A stretch of DNA of 64,000 bases, taken from contig SRZB01000011.1 of NCBI GenBank assembly GCA_004793585.1, forward strand, positions 1 through 64,000, given 5' to 3'. The translations under genes were made by a program, and so were the position numbers. The notes beneath the pieces were generated by a model. The model did no database searches. It was not told the DNA's origin and saw only the letters and a list, made by a program, of their open reading frames with translations. The DNA comes from Hominisplanchenecus murintestinalis. Lineage in GTDB: Bacteria; Bacillota; Clostridia; Lachnospirales; Lachnospiraceae. Shown here in pieces: positions 1 through 8,538 of this stretch (the first letter of the stretch is position 1; every line of letters starts with the position of its first letter).

Positions 1-53
1 TAAAGTATTGATTTTTCAGGGAGCAAATCCCATTTTTAATGTGGGAAGTTTGA

Positions 54-401
54 GTTATTGATATATTTCTCCTTGTAAATATATGGTCATTCTTTTGCTT
101 TGTCAATAGGCATAACAGGCTTCTTGTCATCCTTATATTGATATTTTTAAGTATATCCGGGAAACCTTCCAATCATTCCAATGACAAACCGGTGTCCCCT
201 GAACCCCTGCCATTCTCTGCAGAAACTTTTTATATAGAGTTTCCGGAATACCTTTTCCTTGGCGAAAAAGACGGCATTTATTATGTCGCCGATTTTCCTA
301 CAGATGTTCAGTTTGATATGGACAATGAAGAAAACACAAACCTTTACTACAAAATGCGGGAGGATATTGATACTATTTTGGAAACACTTATAATGAAGTA
401 A
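54..401 (+). CDS. Small ORF with hydrophobic N-terminus, possibly a broken secreted protein gene
   Basis: The reading frame is open from 54 to the stop at 401. It has no ATG; the only usual start codon that would keep the acidic C-terminal part is TTG at 138 (87 residues), and no ribosome binding site precedes it. Read upstream of that TTG, the frame encodes an R-H-N-R stretch followed by about 14 hydrophobic residues, which looks like a signal peptide, then a polar Ser/Pro/Asn segment and an acidic tail. I do not recognise a family. The absence of an ATG and of a Shine-Dalgarno sequence ahead of a signal-like segment suggests the 3' remnant of a decayed gene or a frameshift, but a real small secreted protein is possible. 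A hairpin at 447-477 could terminate it. Confidence 0.35.
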   Translation, partial: VIDIFLLVNIWSFFCFVNRHNRLLVILILIFLSISGKPSNHSNDKPVSPEPLPFSAETFYIEFPEYLFLGEKDGIYYVADFPTDVQFDMDNEENTNLYYKMREDIDTILETLIMK

Positions 402-446
402 AAACTTCCTGAAAAGTATTTCTCCACGAAAAGATTTTTGATAGTT

Positions 447-486
447 CCACGCCATTCTTCAAAAGAAAATGGCGTGGATTCTTTTG
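447..486 (+). terminator. Intrinsic terminator-like hairpin
   Basis: A perfect 10-bp inverted repeat (447-456 with 468-477, CCACGCCATT/AATGGCGTGG) is followed by ATTCTTTT. It lies after the small ORF and just before the promoter of the nucleotidyltransferase gene. Confidence 0.6.
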
Positions 487-516
487 TTGTCACATATTTA
501 TATTTTGTGTTATACT
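487..516 (+). promoter_or_regulatory. Sigma-A promoter of the nucleotidyltransferase gene
   Basis: TTGTCA at 487-492 and TATACT at 511-516, 18 bp apart, lie 37 bp upstream of the ATG at 554. The gene also has an AAGGAGA ribosome binding site. Confidence 0.6.
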
Positions 517-553
517 ATGAAGTATCAAAACACGTACAAGGAGAATTTTATTT

Positions 554-1471
554 ATGAAAAACACGACCCTGGTGATTATGGCTGCCGGACTCGGAAGCCG
601 TTTTGGCAGCGGCATTAAGCAGCTCGAGCCTTTCGGCCCCAACGGCGAGATTATTATGGATTATTCCATTTATGACGCATTAGCGGCCGGCTTTAATAAG
701 ATTGTATTTATTATCCGGCGCAGCCTGGAAAAAGATTTCAAAGAAGTCATCGGAAACCGCATTGAGAAAATCGCAAATGTGGCTTATGCTTATCAAGAAC
801 TTGACGATCTTCCGGCAGGCTTTACTGTTCCCGAAGGACGCACAAAGCCCTGGGGAACCGGACAAGCCATCCTGTGCTGCAAGGATATTGTAGATGAGCC
901 TTTTATCGTAATCAATGCCGATGACTACTATGGCAAGGAAGCCTTTGTCAAACTCCATGATTACCTGATAAACCCTGCGCCCGTTTCCGAAGCGCTAAAT
1001 TTCTGCATGGCCGGCTTTATTCTTGGCAATACCCTAAGCGACAATGGATCTGTGACCCGGGGAATCTGCCATGTAAATAGTAAAAAGCACCTTCTGGGCG
1101 TAAAAGAGACCCACGATATTTACAAAACAGAAAATGGCGCCGGGGTTCCTAACGGAACCGGCGGTTTCACCCCTATTGACCCTAAAAGCATCGTATCTAT
1201 GAACATGTGGGGCTTCACCCCTGAGCTCTTTGATATCCTGGAAAAAGGATTTTCTAATTTTCTCTCAGATATCACCAGAGATGGGCTGAAAGCCGAATAT
1301 TTGATTCCTACTGTCGTGGACTCACTCATTAAAAACGGAACTGCGCAGGTAACTATGCTGGAAACAAACGACAAATGGTTCGGTGTTACCTACCGCGAGG
1401 ATAAAGAAAATGTAGTAAAATCCCTGCGCAAGTTAATTGACGCCGGGATTTATCCCGAAAAGCTGTTCTAA
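554..1471 (+). CDS. Nucleotidyltransferase family protein (NTP_transferase fold)
   Basis: This 305-residue protein belongs to the nucleotidyltransferase family that joins a nucleoside triphosphate to a sugar phosphate or similar substrate. The N-terminal signature MAAGLGSRFGSGIKQ (about residues 9-23) matches the nucleotide-binding G-x-G-x-R...K loop, and INADDYYG (about 120) supplies the metal-binding aspartates. The length and the single catalytic domain fit the soluble cytosolic group often found with choline-phosphate or sugar activation genes. The substrate cannot be told from sequence, and neighbours do not help: the next gene, 78 bp downstream, encodes a secreted protease. The ATG at 554 follows AAGGAGA at good spacing and a clear promoter at 487-516. 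Confidence 0.85.
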   Translation: MKNTTLVIMAAGLGSRFGSGIKQLEPFGPNGEIIMDYSIYDALAAGFNKIVFIIRRSLEKDFKEVIGNRIEKIANVAYAYQELDDLPAGFTVPEGRTKPWGTGQAILCCKDIVDEPFIVINADDYYGKEAFVKLHDYLINPAPVSEALNFCMAGFILGNTLSDNGSVTRGICHVNSKKHLLGVKETHDIYKTENGAGVPNGTGGFTPIDPKSIVSMNMWGFTPELFDILEKGFSNFLSDITRDGLKAEYLIPTVVDSLIKNGTAQVTMLETNDKWFGVTYREDKENVVKSLRKLIDAGIYPEKLF

Positions 1472-1549
1472 ATTCTAAACCTGCGTTTTCCAAAGAACCA
1501 GGCCTAAAACAGTGAGTTCTATGATTCTAATATAGATGAGGAGTAATTT

Positions 1550-3706
1550 ATGAATTTGCATAAAAATTTTGGAAGACGGATTTTAATATCTCTTGTTTTT
1601 GCCCTTACTTTTCTGCCGGTTCCGGGAACCGCCCTGGCCTCACAGCCTGCGGCGCCGAAACAGTCTCATTCACCGGAAGAGACTGTTTCTTCCATAAACA
1701 GCCTCGACAAAGAGACGGCCGCTCTGTTATCTGAATCCACAGATCCCGTGCTGCCCTCTTCCGGACTTCCGGCGCTGCCTTCCTACAGAAACAGTGCGGA
1801 GTATCCTCTGGCACGTGCCAGCCTTCCCACCCGGTATGATTCCCGCAGCCTTGGACTGGTAACCCCGGTCAAGAACCAGGACCCCTGGGGTTCCTGCTGG
1901 GCTTTCGGTACGCTTTCCGCCGGGGAATCCAGCCTGATTAAGAAAAAACTGGCGGACACCAGCATTGATTTATCCGAAATGCACCTGACCTATTTCTTTT
2001 TTCAGTGCCCTGCCGATCCTCTGGGACTGACAAAAAACGATACCGTCCGCAACAACACCGGAGAAAATTTCCTTAATACCGGAGGAAACAACTTATTTAC
2101 CATGTTCGCCCTTTCAAAGTGGCTGGGAGCCGCGCCGGAATCCCTGGTGCCTTATTCCAACACGGCTTCCATCAATCCGGCATATGCTTACCAGGATACG
2201 GCGCATCTTCAGAATGCCCGTTTCGTAAACACTGCAGACATGAACTCCGTTAAGAACCTGATTATGCAATATGGGGCAGTTTCCACCTCCATTTACTACC
2301 ATCCGACTTTTGAAAATGATAACGGAGCATATCTGTTTCCGGTTTCCAATTTCTCCACGAACCACATCGTGAGCATCGTCGGCTGGGATGACAACTATTC
2401 CCGCGACAACTTTGAAGTAGTTTTCCAGGGGCGGAAAATCAAGCCTTCTATCAACGGCGCCTGGATTGTGAAAAACAGCTACGGCACTTCCGGCGGTGAC
2501 CAGGGATATCTGTATATCTCTTACCAGGATGCTTCCTGTATGCAGACCAGCGGAGACTACCTGAGCTATGCTTTCGATATGGAACGTGCTGACAATTACG
2601 ACCACAACTACCAGTATGACGGTTCTTTCGGCTCCGGCTATATTTCAGCTATGAACGGTACTTCCATCGCCAATGTTTATAAGATAAATGCAAATTCAGG
2701 AAAGAATGAACAGCTGAAAGCCGTCTCTTTCTCCCTGTTCTCTCAAAATGTGAACTACAGCATCCAAATATACAAAAACCCTTCTTCAGGCAATCCTTCT
2801 TCAGGAAGCCCCGTATTCTCCAGCCCTCAGACCGGAACTACCACCTACAGCGGCTACTATACGATTCCGTTAAAAGAACAGCCTGTATTTAATCAGGGAG
2901 ATACGTTTTCTGTAGTGATTACCTTGAAATCCACATCCGGAGGAAGTATCGATTACTTTGTAGACCAGACGTCTGCCTCCAACGCTGAGCTGCAGTTTGT
3001 TTCAAATTCTTCAAAGAACCAGAGCTTTTACAAATCCGCCGCTACCGACGATGAATGGATTGACCACCACTCCCTTGGTTCCGGGAAAACTGCCCGCATC
3101 AAGGCATTTACCGTAAACACCACAAAACCCGTCACTAAAGTGGAGCTGATTACCAATACCCTGAAACGCCCCACTCTCTCTTACCTGAAGCGGGTGAGCA
3201 GCAGCAAAGTACGGCTGAAATGGCGCTCCGTGAAAAATGCTAAAAAATATGAAATATACCGCAGCACGAAAAAGAACAGCGGCTATCGTAAAATTGCCAC
3301 TACATCAAAGACCACATTCACTAATTCCAAACTGACGCCCGGAGCTACCTACTACTATAAGATACGCGCACGCCGGACACTAAACGGGGCGCCTGCATAC
3401 AGCAAGCACAGTTCCGCGAAATCCGTCAAGCTGACACTTTCAGCGCCGCGCCTGATTTCTGCAAAAGCTTCCGGTAAAAAGAATGTAAAAGTGAAATGGA
3501 CGAAAATTTCCGGCGTCAAAGGTTATGAAGTCTTCCGCTCCACTTCCAAAAAGCGAGGGTTTAAAAAAGTCAAGACACTGGGTAAGACTTCTTTCACCGA
3601 TAAGCCTTCGAAAAAACGCGCCTACTACTATAAAGTCCGGTGCTACAACACCGTGAACAAAAAGAAAGTTTACAGCGGCTTTTCCTCTGTTATGAAAAGC
3701 CGCTGA
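1550..3706 (+). CDS. Secreted C1A (papain-like) cysteine protease with lectin-like and two FN3 domains
   Basis: A 718-residue extracellular protease. Residues 1-30 form a signal peptide (RR, hydrophobic core, ALASQ). After a Ser/Pro-rich stretch comes a papain-type domain with Cys116 (WGSCWAFG), His272 (NHIVSIVGW) and Asn309 (WIVKNSYGTSGG), the complete catalytic triad. Residues about 340-520 match the lectin-like domain that follows C1A domains in clostridial surface proteases. Two fibronectin type III repeats follow (about 540-630 and 635-715), each with a YEIYRST/YEVFRST motif and very rich in lysine. No sortase motif is present, so cell-surface retention, if any, would rest on the basic FN3 tail. 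The ATG follows GAGGAG. The last codons form an 11-bp inverted repeat (3674-3704) that may also serve as terminator for the opposing hem operon. Confidence 0.88.
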   Translation: MNLHKNFGRRILISLVFALTFLPVPGTALASQPAAPKQSHSPEETVSSINSLDKETAALLSESTDPVLPSSGLPALPSYRNSAEYPLARASLPTRYDSRSLGLVTPVKNQDPWGSCWAFGTLSAGESSLIKKKLADTSIDLSEMHLTYFFFQCPADPLGLTKNDTVRNNTGENFLNTGGNNLFTMFALSKWLGAAPESLVPYSNTASINPAYAYQDTAHLQNARFVNTADMNSVKNLIMQYGAVSTSIYYHPTFENDNGAYLFPVSNFSTNHIVSIVGWDDNYSRDNFEVVFQGRKIKPSINGAWIVKNSYGTSGGDQGYLYISYQDASCMQTSGDYLSYAFDMERADNYDHNYQYDGSFGSGYISAMNGTSIANVYKINANSGKNEQLKAVSFSLFSQNVNYSIQIYKNPSSGNPSSGSPVFSSPQTGTTTYSGYYTIPLKEQPVFNQGDTFSVVITLKSTSGGSIDYFVDQTSASNAELQFVSNSSKNQSFYKSAATDDEWIDHHSLGSGKTARIKAFTVNTTKPVTKVELITNTLKRPTLSYLKRVSSSKVRLKWRSVKNAKKYEIYRSTKKNSGYRKIATTSKTTFTNSKLTPGATYYYKIRARRTLNGAPAYSKHSSAKSVKLTLSAPRLISAKASGKKNVKVKWTKISGVKGYEVFRSTSKKRGFKKVKTLGKTSFTDKPSKKRAYYYKVRCYNTVNKKKVYSGFSSVMKSR
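3674..3704 (-). terminator. Hairpin in the protease 3' end, possible terminator of the hem operon
   Basis: An 11-bp perfect inverted repeat (AGCGGCTTTTC, 9-nt loop, GAAAAGCCGCT) spans the last codons of the protease gene. Read on the minus strand, 64 bp past hemL, it is followed by a pyrimidine stretch with TTTCTTTTTG about 8 nt later. No other terminator is visible for hemL. The distance to the T run makes this tentative. Confidence 0.35.
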
Positions 3707-3767
3707 CAAAGAAGAACACTAAGCGAACATTGACATGATTTCTGAATACGTTTTTAAACCGGCTCTT

Positions 3768-5048
3768 TTATATACCTGAAAAATACCCCTCAATCACATC
3801 CAGCGTCTCCCCGATTTCCTCCTCTGTGTGCGCGTCTGACAGAAACATCGCTTCAAACTGGGACGGCGCCATATGTATTCCCTGATTGAGCATATACCGG
3901 AAGTACTCTGAAAACGCTTTTGTATCTGACTGTTTTGCCGTGGCGTAATCGGTAACGGGATGCTCCGTGAAGAACATACATCCGAGAGACGCCACAGAAT
4001 TAACCTGATATTCGATTCCTTTTTTCATGAGTATTTTCCGGATGCCGTCAAACAGCATTTCCCCTTTCCGGCACAGGCGGGTATAAATCTCCTGATCCTC
4101 CCAGAGAGTTCGAAGCTGAACAAGCCCCGCCGCCATAGCAACCGGATTCCCGCTCAGGGTGCCCGCCTGATAGACCGCTCCTGCCGGGGCTACCATTTCC
4201 ATAATCTCTTTTCTTCCGCCGTATGCACCCACGGGCATACCTGCCCCGATAATCTTTCCATATGTGACCAAATCCGGACGAACACCATAAAAGCCTGCCG
4301 CGCCGCAGAAACCTAAACGAAATCCCGTGATGACCTCATCAAAAATCAAAAGCGCGCCGTGAGCGTCGCACAAATCACGAAGTCCCTGCAAAAATCCCTC
4401 CTTTGGAGGAACCACACCCATGTTGGCGGCCACTGGCTCGACAATCACCGCCGCTGCCCCGTCCCTGCTCTCTTCCATAAGCTGCCTTACACTATTTAAA
4501 TCATTGTAGACGGCAATCATCGTATCCTGTGTGCATCCTTTCGGTACTCCGGCGCTGTCCGGCACGCCGCTGGTCATGACGCCGCTTCCTGCGCTTACCA
4601 GCATCGCGTCCGTATGCCCGTGGTAGCAGCCCGCAAATTTGATAATTTTCGTCTTCCCTGTATAGCCTCTTGCCACACGGATAGCGCTCATAACTGCCTC
4701 TGTACCGGAATTTACCATACGGATCATCTCCACATGTGGAATCCTTTCGCAGATAAATTCCGCCATTTCCACTTCTCTTTCTGTGGCGCATCCGAAGCTT
4801 AAGCCATTTTCACTGGCACGAATCACTGCCTCCCTGATTTTCTCATGGTTATGTCCCAGAATCATAGGTCCCCAGGAACCGATGTAATCTGTGTAGGTAT
4901 TTCCGTCCGCATCAAAAACCTTACATCCCTCAGCCCTCTGAATAAAACGGGGCGCTTCTTCCACAGAGCCATAAGCTCTTACCGGGCTATTCACTCCCCC
5001 CGGAATCCTTTTTACAGCTCTTTCAAACAATTCTTCTGATTTCATCAT
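3768..5048 (-). CDS. hemL: Glutamate-1-semialdehyde 2,1-aminomutase
   Basis: This PLP enzyme of 426 residues converts glutamate-1-semialdehyde to 5-aminolevulinate, the second step of the C5 tetrapyrrole pathway. It is full length for the family. Visible signatures are the N-terminal RIPGGVNSPVRAY, the substrate-gating region SGTEAVMSAIR, the IFDEVITGFR PLP motif and the Schiff-base lysine Lys265 in TYGKIIGAG. Its ATG overlaps the hemB stop region, so translation is probably coupled. It is the last gene of a minus-strand set hemA-hemC-cobA/hemD-hemB-hemL. Because no hemE or other heme-branch gene is nearby, its 5-aminolevulinate is likely meant for corrinoids (inference). Confidence 0.96.
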   Translation of the reverse strand: MMKSEELFERAVKRIPGGVNSPVRAYGSVEEAPRFIQRAEGCKVFDADGNTYTDYIGSWGPMILGHNHEKIREAVIRASENGLSFGCATEREVEMAEFICERIPHVEMIRMVNSGTEAVMSAIRVARGYTGKTKIIKFAGCYHGHTDAMLVSAGSGVMTSGVPDSAGVPKGCTQDTMIAVYNDLNSVRQLMEESRDGAAAVIVEPVAANMGVVPPKEGFLQGLRDLCDAHGALLIFDEVITGFRLGFCGAAGFYGVRPDLVTYGKIIGAGMPVGAYGGRKEIMEMVAPAGAVYQAGTLSGNPVAMAAGLVQLRTLWEDQEIYTRLCRKGEMLFDGIRKILMKKGIEYQVNSVASLGCMFFTEHPVTDYATAKQSDTKAFSEYFRYMLNQGIHMAPSQFEAMFLSDAHTEEEIGETLDVIEGYFSGI

Positions 5049-6034
5049 TATCCTATTCTCCCTTCCTCTATGAAACGGGCGATTTCCTTTGCAAAATAAG
5101 TAAGATAAATATCGGTTCCCGCCCGGTATGCGCCTGCTGCCATTTCACAAATGATTCTGTCTTCCTCAATATACCCAAGCCTGGCTGCGGCTTTTACCAT
5201 TGCATACTCTCCGCTTACAGAATAAGCAGCCACTGGAAGCTGTACCCTTTCTTTCACTTCCCGGACAATATCAAGATAGGACATGGCAGGCTTGACCATG
5301 ATAATATCCGCGCCCTCTTCCACATCCAGAAATGCTTCTTTTATCGCTTCTCTACGGTTATGGAAATCCATCTGGTAGCTCTTCCTATCGCCAAATGAAG
5401 GAGCGGAACCTGCCGCATCCCGGAAAGGCCCGTAAAAAGCAGACGCATATTTTACCGCGTAGGACATAATCGGCGTTTCTTTATGTCCGGTTTCATCCAG
5501 CAGCGTGCGGATAGCCCGCACCCTCCCATCCATCATATCGGAGGGCGCTACCATATCTGCCCCTGCCTGTACATGGGAAAGCGCTGTTTTTGCCAGAAGC
5601 TTTAAGGTTCCGTCATTCTCCACATCATGACCGCGCAGAACGCCGCAGTGTCCGTGAGAAGTATATTCGCACATGCACACATCAGTAATCAGATACATGT
5701 CACTTCCTATCTCTGCCCTTGCTCTTTCCAACGCCCGCTGAACGATTCCATCCTGCGCATAAGCCTGGCTTCCCACCTCATCTTTATCGTCGGGAATCCC
5801 AAAAAACATCACTTTATCGACTCCCGCATCCAGAAGTTCCTCCAGCGCCTTTGGAAACGTGTCAAGGCTATAGCGGTACTGTCCCGGCATCGTAGGAATT
5901 TCTTCCTTAATGTTTTCCCCTTCTTTTACAAAAATAGGATAAATCAGAGAACTTTTATCTACCCTTGTCTCCCGAACCATCTTACGCAGGATTTGGCTTC
6001 CCCTTAATCTCCTGGGTCTGATATTCATATCCAT
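5048..6034 (-). CDS. hemB: Porphobilinogen synthase (delta-aminolevulinate dehydratase)
   Basis: This enzyme condenses two 5-aminolevulinate molecules into porphobilinogen. The 328 residues match the family length. The zinc-binding cysteines are present in DVCMCEYTSHGHCG, so this is the zinc-dependent form rather than the magnesium type. The two Schiff-base lysines lie in MSYAVKYASAFYGP and IIMVKPAMSYLD. The N-terminal RPRRLRGSQILRKMV is typical. The gene sits 16 bp after cobA/hemD and runs into hemL, fitting one transcript. Confidence 0.96.
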   Translation of the reverse strand: MDMNIRPRRLRGSQILRKMVRETRVDKSSLIYPIFVKEGENIKEEIPTMPGQYRYSLDTFPKALEELLDAGVDKVMFFGIPDDKDEVGSQAYAQDGIVQRALERARAEIGSDMYLITDVCMCEYTSHGHCGVLRGHDVENDGTLKLLAKTALSHVQAGADMVAPSDMMDGRVRAIRTLLDETGHKETPIMSYAVKYASAFYGPFRDAAGSAPSFGDRKSYQMDFHNRREAIKEAFLDVEEGADIIMVKPAMSYLDIVREVKERVQLPVAAYSVSGEYAMVKAAARLGYIEEDRIICEMAAGAYRAGTDIYLTYFAKEIARFIEEGRIG

Positions 6035-6050
6035 CTTCTAACACCCCTCT

Positions 6051-7565
6051 TTAAAATTTATTCTTTTTCTTTAACTTTATCACCAGCTCAAGCACACTGT
6101 CTATCGTTGCTTTTTCTGCCATATAAGTTTCCATGCCGTACGCGTCTGCAGCGGCTTTTGTCTGCTTTCCGATACAGGCTGCACGCACTTTCGTATAATC
6201 AAGCCCTGGTGTGGCTTCCACAAATCCTCTCACAGTCGATGCGCTTGTAAACACTGCACAGTCAATCGTTCCTGCCTCAAATTCCTCTCTCTGGTCAATG
6301 ATTTCCTGTGTCTCATAAAACGTATCATACGTAGCAATATCGGAAATCTTAAGTCCCGGTTTTTTCGAAAGTTCATCAAGAATTTCTTTATTTCCGATTT
6401 TCGCCCTTGGAACCAGAACATGCTCTCCCTCCCGGCATGCCTCACGCAGCGCTTTTCCAAGAGACGCCCCGTCAAAGACTTCCGGCACTAAATCCGCATA
6501 CAACCCGCGCTCCAGAAGCGCCTTTTTCGTGCCGTTTCCAATAGCGGCGATTTTCACCCCGCCCAGCTTCCGGATGTCCGTACCTGATTTTTTCATCTCC
6601 TCAAAGAAAACCTTCACCCCGGTAGGGCTGGTAAAGGCAATCCACTGGTAACGCTCCAACTGACTCAGGGCATCATACAGCGCCTCCTGCTGTTCCAGAG
6701 GTTCCGTGCGGATAGCCGGAAGCTCCAGCACTTCTGCGCCCAGGAGCCGAAGCTTGGAAACCATCGTAGAAATCAAATCCCTTGGACGTGTCACCAGCAC
6801 TTTCCATCCTGCCAGTGGAAGCTTTTCATACCATGCAAACTCTTCTGCAAGGGCGCAGACCTTTCCCACTACGATAATGGCAGGCGTTTCAATCCCCCGG
6901 CGTTTTACCTCCTCTTCCAGCGTTGATACTGTCGCCACAATCCTTTTCTGTCCGGCTGTCGTTCCTTTCTGCAGAACCGCCGCCGGCATATCTTTATCCA
7001 TTCCGGCTTTTACAAGAGAACCGCAAATATCTCCAAGGGCGGTTACGCCCATCAAAAAGACAAGCGTTCCTTCCGTATGTACCAGCGCCTTAAAGTTAAT
7101 GTCATACGCCTGCCCCTGCCTTTTATGACCTGTAATGATATGCAAAGACGACGTAAAATCCCGGTGCGTTACCGGAATTCCATTGTATGCAGGAACAGCG
7201 ATAGGCGAAGTGACTCCCGGCACGACTTCATAAGGAATCTTCTCTTGTGCCAGAAGCTCCAGTTCCTCCCCGCCCCTGCCGAACAGGAAGGGATCTCCTC
7301 CCTTCAGCCGCACGACCCGGTATCCTTTCTTTGCTTCCTCTACAAGAATCTGATTAATCTGCTCCTGGGGCATCGTATGATTGGAAGCCCTTTTTCCCAC
7401 ATAAATACACCTGGCTGTATCGGGAATCTTTGAAAGTACCCCATGCCCCACCAGGCTGTCATAAACAACTACTTCTGCATTTTGCAGCGTTTCCATCCCT
7501 TTTAAGGTAAACAGGCCGACGTCTCCCGGCCCGGCGCCCACCAGCCAGACTTTTCCTGTGCTCAT
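6051..7565 (-). CDS. cobA-hemD: Fused uroporphyrinogen-III C-methyltransferase / uroporphyrinogen-III synthase
   Basis: The 504-residue protein carries two enzymes. Residues 1-250 are a SUMT-type methyltransferase (VWLVGAGPGDVGLFTLKG, YDSLVGHGVL, RLKGGDPFLFGRGGEE), which uses SAM to make precorrin-2 from uroporphyrinogen III. Residues about 258-504 are uroporphyrinogen-III synthase (WKVLVTRP, AFTSPTGVKVFFEE, FTSASTVRGF). The fusion is well known in clostridia and hands the HemD product directly to the B12/siroheme branch. I take the ATG at 7565: it has AAAGGAGGAG upstream and overlaps the hemC stop by 4 bp; ten extra codons upstream are in frame but lack a site. No precorrin-2 dehydrogenase domain is attached. 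Confidence 0.95.
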   Translation of the reverse strand: MSTGKVWLVGAGPGDVGLFTLKGMETLQNAEVVVYDSLVGHGVLSKIPDTARCIYVGKRASNHTMPQEQINQILVEEAKKGYRVVRLKGGDPFLFGRGGEELELLAQEKIPYEVVPGVTSPIAVPAYNGIPVTHRDFTSSLHIITGHKRQGQAYDINFKALVHTEGTLVFLMGVTALGDICGSLVKAGMDKDMPAAVLQKGTTAGQKRIVATVSTLEEEVKRRGIETPAIIVVGKVCALAEEFAWYEKLPLAGWKVLVTRPRDLISTMVSKLRLLGAEVLELPAIRTEPLEQQEALYDALSQLERYQWIAFTSPTGVKVFFEEMKKSGTDIRKLGGVKIAAIGNGTKKALLERGLYADLVPEVFDGASLGKALREACREGEHVLVPRAKIGNKEILDELSKKPGLKISDIATYDTFYETQEIIDQREEFEAGTIDCAVFTSASTVRGFVEATPGLDYTKVRAACIGKQTKAAADAYGMETYMAEKATIDSVLELVIKLKKKNKF

Positions 7566-8467
7566 TCTGCCTGCTCCTCCTTTCTCGCTCTGCATGTTTC
7601 CCGCAGTCTCTGCGCAAGCGCAATGCCAAGCCTCTCTGCCTCCGCTGTCTTTCCGGTAACCCTGCCTTTTTTATAATTTCCGGTCTCTTCTTCATAATAG
7701 AGTCCCAAAAGGGTAAGCGTCCCCTCTTCCACTACTGCGTGTGCCGCCACCGGAGAAAAACAGCCCCCATCCAGATATTTTACAAAAGCCCTCTCTGCCA
7801 GCGCCGCGCACACTACATCCGCATCCTGAAAGCCCTCCAGAAAAGAAATATCCTCGCCAGCCCTGCCCTGTACCGCCAGAATCCCCTGCCCCGCGGCGGG
7901 AATCATTTCTTCCGGCTCAAAATATCGGGAAATCCTGTGGGCAAGCCCCAGCCGTTTCAGTCCCGCCGCCGCCAGAACCAGGGCGCCGTATTGCCCCTCC
8001 TCCAGTTTCCTTAGCCGTGTCTGCACATTTCCCCGGACACTTTTGCATTCCATATCCGGATACAGTTCTTTTAGCTGCAGCGTCCTTCTTAAACTGGAAC
8101 ATCCCAGCGGCTTTTCCGGGTTCAGCTCCGTTTCTCCCTCCGGCAGAACCAGAACGTCTCTTGGATCCTCTCTTTTTGAAAATGCCACAAGAGGGAGATC
8201 CTCCGGCACTTCCATGGGCATATCCTTCAAACTATGTACGGAAAGGTCACTATGTTTCTCCAAAAGAGCCTTATCCAGCTCCTTTACAAAAAGCCCCTTT
8301 CCCCCGATTTTATCCAGCGTTCGGTCCAGAATCTTATCCCCGGTCGTTTTCATGGTCAGAATTTCCACTTCCATATCCGGATGCTTCTCCAAAATAAAAT
8401 CCCGCACCATCTCGCTTTGTACGACTGCCAGCCTGCTGTCCCTGCTTCCAATCACAATTTTTCTCAT
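7562..8467 (-). CDS. hemC: Hydroxymethylbilane synthase (porphobilinogen deaminase)
   Basis: This enzyme polymerises four porphobilinogen units into hydroxymethylbilane. The protein begins MRKIVIGSRDSRLAVVQ, the usual N-terminus, at the ATG at 8467 behind GGGAGG; an in-frame extension to 8530 lacks a ribosome site and family similarity. Diagnostic stretches include VHSLKDMP, SLRRTLQL and SVRGNVQTRL. The dipyrromethane cofactor cysteine is in GGCFSPVAAH near residue 240. The 301 residues are normal. It sits between hemA and cobA/hemD and overlaps the latter by 4 bp. Confidence 0.95.
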   Translation of the reverse strand: MRKIVIGSRDSRLAVVQSEMVRDFILEKHPDMEVEILTMKTTGDKILDRTLDKIGGKGLFVKELDKALLEKHSDLSVHSLKDMPMEVPEDLPLVAFSKREDPRDVLVLPEGETELNPEKPLGCSSLRRTLQLKELYPDMECKSVRGNVQTRLRKLEEGQYGALVLAAAGLKRLGLAHRISRYFEPEEMIPAAGQGILAVQGRAGEDISFLEGFQDADVVCAALAERAFVKYLDGGCFSPVAAHAVVEEGTLTLLGLYYEEETGNYKKGRVTGKTAEAERLGIALAQRLRETCRARKEEQAE

Positions 8468-8538
8468 CGATGCCTCCCTGCCGCCTTCCCGGTTTATTAT
8501 CCCTATTCCTAACGATTCAGTTACCTTCATGATTATCT

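Noticed and set aside
7741-8397. 218-residue proline-rich plus-strand ORF
   Set aside because: It lies wholly antisense to hemC; the proline bias is what the complement of hemC codons gives. No ribosome site or family similarity.
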